The translations under genes were made by a program, and so were the position numbers. Under the pieces are notes generated by a model. The model searched no databases. It had not been told where the DNA came from and worked only from the letters and a program-made list of their open reading frames with translations. This document shows, one piece after another, positions 6,351 to 10,243 of a stretch of 10,243 nucleotides of DNA. The DNA comes from JBDREF01 sp043820045. Lineage in GTDB: Bacteria > Planctomycetota > Phycisphaerae > Sedimentisphaerales > Anaerobacaceae. The DNA lies in contig JBDREF010000228.1 in NCBI GenBank assembly GCA_043820045.1, forward strand, positions 1 through 10,243, given 5' to 3'. The first letter of the stretch is position 1. Every line of letters begins with the position of its first letter.

Positions 6351-6396
6351 TGTCCGGGAAACTAACCTTTGGCGTACAGAACGGAGGCATTTTCCC

Positions 6397-6425
6397 TTGT
6401 TGTGGGAACTATAGTATAGTATGAT
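6397..6425 (+). promoter_or_regulatory. Promoter of the nucleotidyltransferase / small-protein pair
   Basis: TTGTTG (6397-6402), 17 bases, TATGAT (6420-6425). Predicted transcript start near 6432, leaving about 35 bases before ATG 6467. It overlaps no gene, and the repeated ATAGTATAGTAT around the -10 box makes the region easy to melt. It places the in-frame TTG start at 6437 within the leader. Confidence 0.55.
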
Positions 6426-6466
6426 TTTGGTTTGATTTGCAGTCTCTTGACAGACAAAGGTGGTGC

Positions 6467-7027
6467 ATGAGCGAAGAGCTTGAAGTTCTGAAGATAGTCA
6501 CCGGTCGCTTGAACGAAGCCGACATACCTTATATGATCTCCGGTTCTGTCGCTGCAAATTACTACACAATACCGCGGATGACAAGAGATATCGACCTGGT
6601 AATAGAGTTAAGGCAGGACGATATTGATGAATTTGTCGGCCTTTTCGAAGGTGATTTTTATGTGGACAAAGAAACAGTCACAAGAGAGATTTCTCGGCAG
6701 GGCATGTTTAATTTGATCCACAACCAGTTTGTCATCAAAATAGACTTCATTGTCAAGAGTTCTTCCCCCTATCGACAAGCCGAATTTTCACGCAGGACAC
6801 AGGTTCTAATAGAGCAAAGCCCCATGTGGTTCGTGTCCGCCGAAGACCTGGTGATATCCAAACTGATCTGGGCTAAAGACAGCCACTCTGAGATGCAGTT
6901 GAGAGACGTAGCAAATCTGGTGGGAACCGCGGGCCGTTTAGATATGGAATATATTGGCCGTTGGGTTCGAGAACTGGGTCTTGAACAGATATACAAAGAG
7001 GCGAGCGATGTTCGACACGCATCCTGA
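6467..7027 (+). CDS. Nucleotidyltransferase-fold protein (AbiEii/MNT-like superfamily)
   Basis: A 186-residue stand-alone protein of the DNA polymerase beta-type nucleotidyltransferase superfamily. Visible motifs: the GS signature Gly26-Ser27 in MISGSVAANYY, the metal-binding pair Asp41 and Asp43 in MTRDIDLVIEL, and the third acidic residue Asp93 in KIDFIVK. EDLVISKLIWAKDSHSEMQ (126-144) followed by LRDVANLV is the helical part typical of small nucleotidyltransferases related to the AbiEii/DUF6036 type. All catalytic residues are present, so it is likely an active NMP transferase. Members of this superfamily act as toxins, as antitoxins that modify HEPN toxins, or in drug modification; the target here is unknown. 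ATG 6467 follows GGTGG closely. The gene for a small partner overlaps its end by 20 bases. The base composition is AT-richer than the flanking core genes. Confidence 0.85.
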   Translation: MSEELEVLKIVTGRLNEADIPYMISGSVAANYYTIPRMTRDIDLVIELRQDDIDEFVGLFEGDFYVDKETVTREISRQGMFNLIHNQFVIKIDFIVKSSSPYRQAEFSRRTQVLIEQSPMWFVSAEDLVISKLIWAKDSHSEMQLRDVANLVGTAGRLDMEYIGRWVRELGLEQIYKEASDVRHAS

Positions 7028-7259
7028 TGTTGCGATTCGATTTCGAGATTTAATGATGAGCAAAACCGGCCAGCAGCGTTTGCTAATGGGCTGCTCTATG
7101 TACGATACTGCCAAGAAAATAGTGCGCAGCGCTATTTATAACAGCCGGCCGGAGATAACGGACGAGGAAATGAAAAAAGAGATTTTTTTGAGATTCTACG
7201 GGCAGGAATTCAGCCGGGCCGACAGGGAAAAGTTCCTATCAGCACTGGCAGCGGAGTAA
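7008..7259 (+). CDS. Small conserved partner protein of the nucleotidyltransferase
   Basis: An 83-residue, helix-rich soluble protein starting MFDTHPDVAIRFRDLMMSKT. Core features are RLLMGCSMYDTAKKIVRSAI at about 24-43, with one cysteine in a conserved-looking MGCSM turn, and EIFLRFYGQEFSRADREKFL at about 60-79. I recall similar small proteins in other bacteria but no assigned function. ATG 7008 has GAGG 6 bases upstream and lies within the end of the nucleotidyltransferase gene (overlap 7008-7027, different frame), so translation of the two is probably coupled and their amounts linked. This arrangement is typical of two-component modules such as toxin-antitoxin pairs, but no toxin or antitoxin motif is visible. 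No transmembrane segment or signal peptide is seen. Confidence 0.82.
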   Translation: MFDTHPDVAIRFRDLMMSKTGQQRLLMGCSMYDTAKKIVRSAIYNSRPEITDEEMKKEIFLRFYGQEFSRADREKFLSALAAE

Positions 7260-7321
7260 TTGTTGAGATTAATCGTTTCTCGTGTCCCGTGACTCGTTTC
7301 TATTTGATTTTCATCGAGTGG

Positions 7322-7350
7322 ATATTAGCCGAATAAATGAACTCTGTAAG
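7322..7350 (-). promoter_or_regulatory. Third copy of the tsaD-type leaderless promoter (copy C), orphan
   Basis: On the minus strand CTTACA (7350-7345), 17 bases, TAATAT (7327-7322), then ATG 7314 with stop after four codons (ATGAAAATCAAATAG). The -10 box, spacer length and the bases up to the ATG are kept although no gene follows. A transcript from it would be antisense to the small partner gene and the nucleotidyltransferase. Confidence 0.5.
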
Positions 7351-7548
7351 CTTTATCGGGTTCTTCATGTATAGCAGGCGGCGGTGGCATTCAAAATCAC
7401 ACGTGTACTTCTGGAAAATGATTTTGTGTAAATTTCTGACCTGCCGAAAGGTGTTCTAATTAATGATTGCATGCTGTGAGGAACCTGTGGAACAGTTAAG
7501 TGACGATTTTTGTGTTAGGAAGAAGTCCACGCAGACAGCGAAAGAAGT

Positions 7549-7577
7549 GTGGTTTTCCACGTGGAAACGGTTATAAT
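7549..7577 (+). promoter_or_regulatory. Promoter region of paralogue C with a perfect palindrome in the spacer
   Basis: TATAAT (7572-7577) is a consensus -10 box; the -35 region is weak (GTGGTT at 17-base spacing). The spacer contains TTTCCACGTGGAAA (7554-7567), a perfect 14-bp palindrome, in the position where a repressor or activator site would lie. Predicted start near 7584, leader about 41 bases. No matching palindrome is seen upstream of paralogue A. Confidence 0.45.
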
Positions 7578-7624
7578 CAGTCATAGTCAATAGTCAGGTG
7601 ATAATATTTGAACGAAGGTTCTTT

Positions 7625-7969
7625 ATGATTTTCGAACCAGGTGAAAAAATACACGTAATTATGAGGCGACTTTTCGCGACGGACTTGCGCCGGCATTTTA
7701 TTGGTGAAATTGTCAGAGTCTCTGAGTCAGTTGTCAAAGTCAAAGGCATTGCGATTGTCCGTAACTCCGTAACGAATCAATACGAGTTTAAGCCGGATAC
7801 TCGGGTCAGGATTGTTTCACTGATTGATGCGCGAAATATAATTAGTGTTATACCCCGCGAAGCAAAAATTGAAGATGTGAAATATGTATTGACTCATGAA
7901 AAGAGACTTGTTGTGACGGATGGAAAGTCTTTCACGCTGGATATAAACGAATTTAGCACGACTCGATGA
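7625..7969 (+). CDS. Conserved protein of unknown function, paralogue C (114 residues)
   Basis: It has the same length as the protein at 5765-6109 and shares 77 of 114 residues. The segment LRRHFIGEIV (21-30) is identical in both, as are RIVSL (62-66), VTDG (97-100) and FTLDINEFST (103-112); these are the likely functional or structural core. Start at ATG 7625 follows AACGAAGG by 6 bases, and the upstream start at 7598 is not supported by the paralogue. The gene is clearly AT-richer than paralogue A, so the two copies have had different histories. It converges on the phosphatase gene, whose stop is 40 bases away. No function is known to me. Confidence 0.85.
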   Translation: MIFEPGEKIHVIMRRLFATDLRRHFIGEIVRVSESVVKVKGIAIVRNSVTNQYEFKPDTRVRIVSLIDARNIISVIPREAKIEDVKYVLTHEKRLVVTDGKSFTLDINEFSTTR

Positions 7970-8000
7970 TCGAATACTTTTGCAGACGTGCGGGCGGTGC

Positions 8001-8041
8001 TAAGCGATTTAATCGCTTAAGCTTGCGCTGTGCTTTATTTC
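8001..8041. repeat. Hairpin-forming dispersed repeat, copy 2, between convergent genes
   Basis: TAAGCGATT and AATCGCTTA around a single central T (8001-8019) form a perfect palindrome, and AAGCTTGCG with a tail ending TTTATTTC follows, as in the copy at 6181-6221. The stem bases differ between copies but pair in both (TAAGCG/CGCTTA here, GCAGCG/CGCTGC there). It overlaps the last residues and the stop of the phosphatase gene. It may help end transcription between the convergent genes, although there is no T run. Confidence 0.6.
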
Positions 8042-8674
8042 TTTGATATTCAGGTTGCGGACGCACTCCGGCAGGTTTGCCCAGATGCTGTGGAAGCCGA
8101 AGCCGCCTTTGGTCATTTCTTCGATGGCCTCTTCCTTGCTCCAGCCTTCCACGGCGATGCGATAAATCGCGCACATGGTCCCGGTTCGGTCGGCCCCGTG
8201 CTGGCAGTGCACGAAGACGGGGGTACGGCTGTCGTCGGTGACTATCCGCAGGAAACGAACGACGTCCTCGGTATTCGGACCGCGTGTGGTCAGGCCGATG
8301 CGCTCGTACGTCAGGGCGGTGCCTTCAAGCTCGTCGCTGTCCGAGTGAGCCGACCGCAGGTTGACGACCGTTTTGACGCCCATCTCCTCCAACTGCCGCA
8401 TGCCCTTGGCGCTCGGCTGTGCACCGCGATACAAGTTGTCGGAAACCTTATGAAGATCCGGAAGGCCGGGCAATTTCAGCCGCTGCGCCCATTTCGCCCG
8501 ATAGCCGCTGTCGGCGTTCGCATCGCCCCTGATGCCTCGGTCAGAGGCGATTATCCCGCATCCTGACATCTGGACCAGATACGCAGCGGCGCAAATCATC
8601 GCGGCGCCGGTTCCCAATGCGGCAATCCGACGCAGCCGTGCCGGTTTTCGTCTTACCTGCTCGCTCATGGTCAT
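8009..8674 (-). CDS. Membrane-anchored or secreted tyrosine/dual-specificity phosphatase
   Basis: A 221-residue protein (from ATG 8674) with the cysteine phosphatase signature HCQHGADRTG at 156-165: Cys157 is the nucleophile and Arg163 binds phosphate. NLYRGAQPSAKGMRQLEEMG (80-99) followed by VKTVVNLRS is the usual opening of the small DSP/PTP-like phosphatases. Ahead of this domain is a basic stretch (RRKPARLRR, 8-16), a hydrophobic helix at about 18-37 and MSGC with Cys39, which could be a lipoprotein cleavage site, so the catalytic domain probably acts outside the cytoplasmic membrane. Its substrate is unknown. A GTG at 8713 and ATG 8668 are other possible starts; none has a strong ribosome binding site. 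It follows the DUF362 gene by 53 bases and is probably in the same operon. The C-terminal tail (KHSASLSD) and the stop codon come from a dispersed repeat. Confidence 0.88.
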   Translation of the reverse strand: MTMSEQVRRKPARLRRIAALGTGAAMICAAAYLVQMSGCGIIASDRGIRGDANADSGYRAKWAQRLKLPGLPDLHKVSDNLYRGAQPSAKGMRQLEEMGVKTVVNLRSAHSDSDELEGTALTYERIGLTTRGPNTEDVVRFLRIVTDDSRTPVFVHCQHGADRTGTMCAIYRIAVEGWSKEEAIEEMTKGGFGFHSIWANLPECVRNLNIKEIKHSASLSD

Positions 8675-8727
8675 ACTTTCGTTCTCTGTTGTGCCGCATC
8701 CTCGAAACGGCACATTTCTTCATCGGC

Positions 8728-9702
8728 TTATGCGCCGGACTTCTTGACCGCCGCTTTGGCCAGCAGCAGTATTTGCCTGCAGATGCTCTTGCAGACGTGC
8801 AGGAACGAGAACCTTATTGGAATAAGCGCCGGCAGCTCGAAATCCTTGCATGCACTTTGCGGAAAATCGTCGCCGGCGATTCTTATCCTTGCCGGGTCCG
8901 AACAGCCGAAGCCCATCTGCCCCGCAGCCCTTACTATTGGCAGTCTTGCCGGTTCGATATCGACCAGGCGGGCGCAGATTGTTTCGCAGGCGACAGGGTC
9001 CGTCCCGCCGATGAGCCAACCCAAAGGTCTCGCCCGTCCGCGAATCGGGCCCGGACCGTCCATCGCAGTTACGCCGTCGATTATCGTCACCGCGGGCTTG
9101 AGAAAGCGGTATATGTCGATGAGCAACTCGCAGAAATCATCCTCGCTTTCGCCCCTGGTAAAGTGCCAAAGGGCCTTCTGCTTGCCGGCTACGCAGCCGA
9201 ACATATTCTTGACTGCAAACGTTGCGACCAACTGTTGGTGCGATTTGAACTTCGGCAGATTTATGATAACATCGGCGTCGAGAGCAACAGTGCTGATACC
9301 GACGCCCGTGCCCTTCGCCCCCACGCGGCACTTCTTCGGCTTATCGAGCTGCTTTAGAGGTACGTCCATTTTCCTGAGCGATTCATCCAGCTTCAAGACC
9401 TTCGCGCAGGCGAAAACATTGCTCCAGGCGGGTGAATCCGCGACGAAGGGCCGGGCGCCGAAATCTTTCAAGAGCCTGGCCGTGGCGATAATCACCGCCG
9501 GATCGGTCTGGGCGGCGTGGCGGCGGGACCTCGGAGCGATGAAATTCGGCTTGAGCAAAACGCTGTCGCCCCGCCTGACGAAGTTTTCCACTCCGCCGAG
9601 AAGCTCGAACTGCCTGGCGACAGCTTCGGCAATGTTCGGCCGGCCGTAGTCGCTGCATCGCGTCAGGGCAACTGTCGGATTGCTCATAGGCTCGTCAATC
9701 AT
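8728..9702 (-). CDS. DUF362 family protein without a ferredoxin domain
   Basis: A 324-residue cytoplasmic protein of the DUF362 family, whose biochemical role is not established. Family landmarks are visible: DSVLLKPNF (46-54), VADSPAW near 88-93, DADVIINLPKFKSHQQL (142-158), a central AVKNMFGCVAGKQK (164-176), IIDGVTAMDGPGP (207-219) and GTDPVACE (233-240). Many DUF362 proteins carry a C-terminal pair of 4Fe-4S ferredoxin motifs; here the end (SFLHVCKSICRQILLLAKAAV, split across 299-319) has only two cysteines and no CxxCxxC motif. Scattered cysteines at 98, 170, 191, 239, 243 and 267 could still bind metal. ATG 9702 has GAGG 5 bases upstream and overlaps the stop of the preceding gene by 8 bases, so the genes are translationally coupled. 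The phosphatase follows after 53 bases. Confidence 0.9.
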   Translation of the reverse strand: MIDEPMSNPTVALTRCSDYGRPNIAEAVARQFELLGGVENFVRRGDSVLLKPNFIAPRSRRHAAQTDPAVIIATARLLKDFGARPFVADSPAWSNVFACAKVLKLDESLRKMDVPLKQLDKPKKCRVGAKGTGVGISTVALDADVIINLPKFKSHQQLVATFAVKNMFGCVAGKQKALWHFTRGESEDDFCELLIDIYRFLKPAVTIIDGVTAMDGPGPIRGRARPLGWLIGGTDPVACETICARLVDIEPARLPIVRAAGQMGFGCSDPARIRIAGDDFPQSACKDFELPALIPIRFSFLHVCKSICRQILLLAKAAVKKSGA

Positions 9703-10243
9703 CTATCCTCGTACAAACGAGTAAGAATACCCTGACGGCCGGTTTGAGTTCGGGCGGTTTGCGCGCCGCCTCGTTGAAAAACAGGCTGCCCTTGGGATTG
9801 CTGAAGAACAGGCCGCCCAATTCCGTCAGGTCGCTGACGTGTTGTCGCGGCCCCAGATAGACAAAATCACCCGGCGTCATGTTCAGGCCGAAAGCGGCGG
9901 CGGTGAAGGCAAACTCGCGCTGCTTTACACGAACTTCCAGCTCGGGGATCGGGCTTTGTGTCGGCGGCGAGAACACGGGATAGGCAATAACGTCACAGGC
10001 GCTTCTCGAACCTGGGATTCTCCCGGCCTTTATTCGCAAACCCAGCGCGCCCGGTCCGACTTTCGCCCCCTCGTGCGAGCCGTCAACTCCGGTAAAAAAG
10101 ATCGTGTCCGAACGGTCCGACCCGGCAATGGCAATTGTCTGGGCTTCGTCATCGGACAGCATCAGGGAGACCTTGCCCGTTCTCTGGCCCCCGGCGGCGA
10201 GCAGCATCTCGCGCAGCTCGCTCCACATCTCGGCCTTGCCGAA
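9695..10243 (-). CDS. Unknown protein, start not certain or beyond the window edge
   Basis: The frame is open to the right edge and gives 182 residues. An ATG at 10228 is possible (AAGG lies 5 bases upstream), but the five codons before it (FGKAE) also read as coding, so the visible part may be the C-terminal part of a longer protein. No family is recognised. It has no membrane segment. Notable stretches are SLMLSDDEAQTIAIAGSDRS near 21-40, DTIFFTGVDGSHEGAKVGPG at about 41-60, and a proline-rich VFSPPTQSPIPELEVRV near 90-106. Its TGA overlaps the DUF362 start (ATGATTGA), so it belongs to the same operon. Confidence 0.7.
   Translation of the reverse strand, partial: FGKAEMWSELREMLLAAGGQRTGKVSLMLSDDEAQTIAIAGSDRSDTIFFTGVDGSHEGAKVGPGALGLRIKAGRIPGSRSACDVIAYPVFSPPTQSPIPELEVRVKQREFAFTAAAFGLNMTPGDFVYLGPRQHVSDLTELGGLFFSNPKGSLFFNEAARKPPELKPAVRVFLLVCTRIDD

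Larger units (their letters stand above)
6110..6466. other. Gene-poor stretch between paralogue A and the nucleotidyltransferase
   Basis: This 357-base stretch has no intact plus-strand gene. It holds, from left to right: about 10 bases shared with the end of the paralogue C unit (GATGATCGAAT, at the stop codon), unassigned sequence to about 6170, a hairpin-forming repeat (6181-6221), the 5' end of a second tsaD on the minus strand (6189-6314) with its promoter (6322-6350), and the promoter of the nucleotidyltransferase gene (6397-6425). Confidence 0.6.
7260..7624. other. Gene-free stretch holding the third copy of the tsaD upstream region
   Basis: No gene is seen in these 365 bases. They contain the third tsaD-type promoter (7322-7350) and, further right, sequence similar to the tsaD/paralogue A spacer (ACACGTGTACTTCTGGAAAA here against ACATGTGTGTATCTGCGAAAA near 5560), then a palindrome and -10 box before paralogue C. 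The distance from the tsaD-type ATG to the 114-residue gene start is 311 bases here and 291 in copy A. Confidence 0.6.
7312..7979. repeat. Duplicated unit: tsaD start region, spacer and 114-residue gene (copy C)
   Basis: This segment parallels about 5472-6119: leaderless promoter pointing left, a spacer of similar length with patchy similarity, and the 114-residue gene pointing right, with similarity ending about 10 bases past its stop (GATGATCGAAT in both). Copy B (6312-6350) preserves only the tsaD side. The copies are diverged, so the duplication is old or the units came from different sources. Confidence 0.65.

Noticed and set aside
6142..6414. Plus-strand frame of 90 codons with similarity to a frame opposite tsaD
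   Set aside because: The similarity arises because both are complements of tsaD 5' sequence. The real signal is the minus-strand tsaD fragment at 6189-6314.
8001..8019. Intrinsic terminator for the convergent genes
   Set aside because: The palindrome is strong, but no T run follows on either strand, so I list it as a repeat with only a possible termination role.
8744..9649. Long plus-strand open frame (301 codons) opposite the DUF362 gene
   Set aside because: Shadow of the DUF362 coding sequence. The minus strand holds recognised family motifs and an overlapping upstream gene with a ribosome binding site.
1..10243. CRISPR arrays, tRNA or rRNA genes, transposase genes
   Set aside because: I looked for regularly spaced repeats, cloverleaf tRNA patterns and transposase motifs by eye and saw none.

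Overview
The window looks like chromosomal DNA of a free-living bacterium of moderately high GC content. The mix of genes (nnrD, larB next to tsaD, a DUF362 protein, a membrane-anchored tyrosine/dual-specificity phosphatase) and the style of the unknown proteins fit a Planctomycetota-type genome, perhaps Phycisphaerae. That placement is inference from general familiarity; there is no rRNA or marker in the window that proves it.

Layout. Positions 1-1457 (minus) hold the N-terminal 485 residues of a membrane sensor histidine kinase that runs off the left edge. Positions 1583-2440 (minus) encode NnrD, the NAD(P)HX dehydratase. Its promoter stands back to back with a promoter that drives a plus-strand, AT-richer accessory pair at 2598-3374: a small HicB-like protein and an unknown protein with a HEPN-like R-x4-H motif. 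Positions 3375-3600 are a repeat-rich intergenic stretch. Then comes a minus-strand operon, tsaD-larB (5474 to 3598), for tRNA t6A synthesis and for the first step of nickel-pincer cofactor synthesis. The tsaD promoter is so close to its ATG that the mRNA is probably leaderless.

From 5475 to about 7980 is the most unusual part. The tsaD promoter and start region occur three times (ATGs at 5474, 6314 and 7314). The first and third copies each have, about 300 bp away on the plus strand, a 114-residue protein of unknown function (5765-6109 and 7625-7969, 77 of 114 residues identical). The middle copy keeps 29 codons of a second tsaD, cut short by a palindromic repeat, and is followed by a nucleotidyltransferase gene that overlaps a small partner gene (6467-7259), a candidate toxin-antitoxin-like or modification pair with its own promoter. 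So the region is a tandemly repeated tsaD-upstream unit with an accessory cassette in it.

From 10243 to 8009 (minus) lies an apparent operon: the end of an unknown gene, a DUF362 protein overlapping it by 8 nt, and a secreted or membrane-anchored phosphatase. Several minus-strand reading frames (larB, the tsaD fragment, the phosphatase) end inside dispersed repeats, which supply the last residues and the stop codon. In two of these the repeat forms a hairpin with compensatory base changes. Core housekeeping genes thus frame two accessory islands and several small repeat families.
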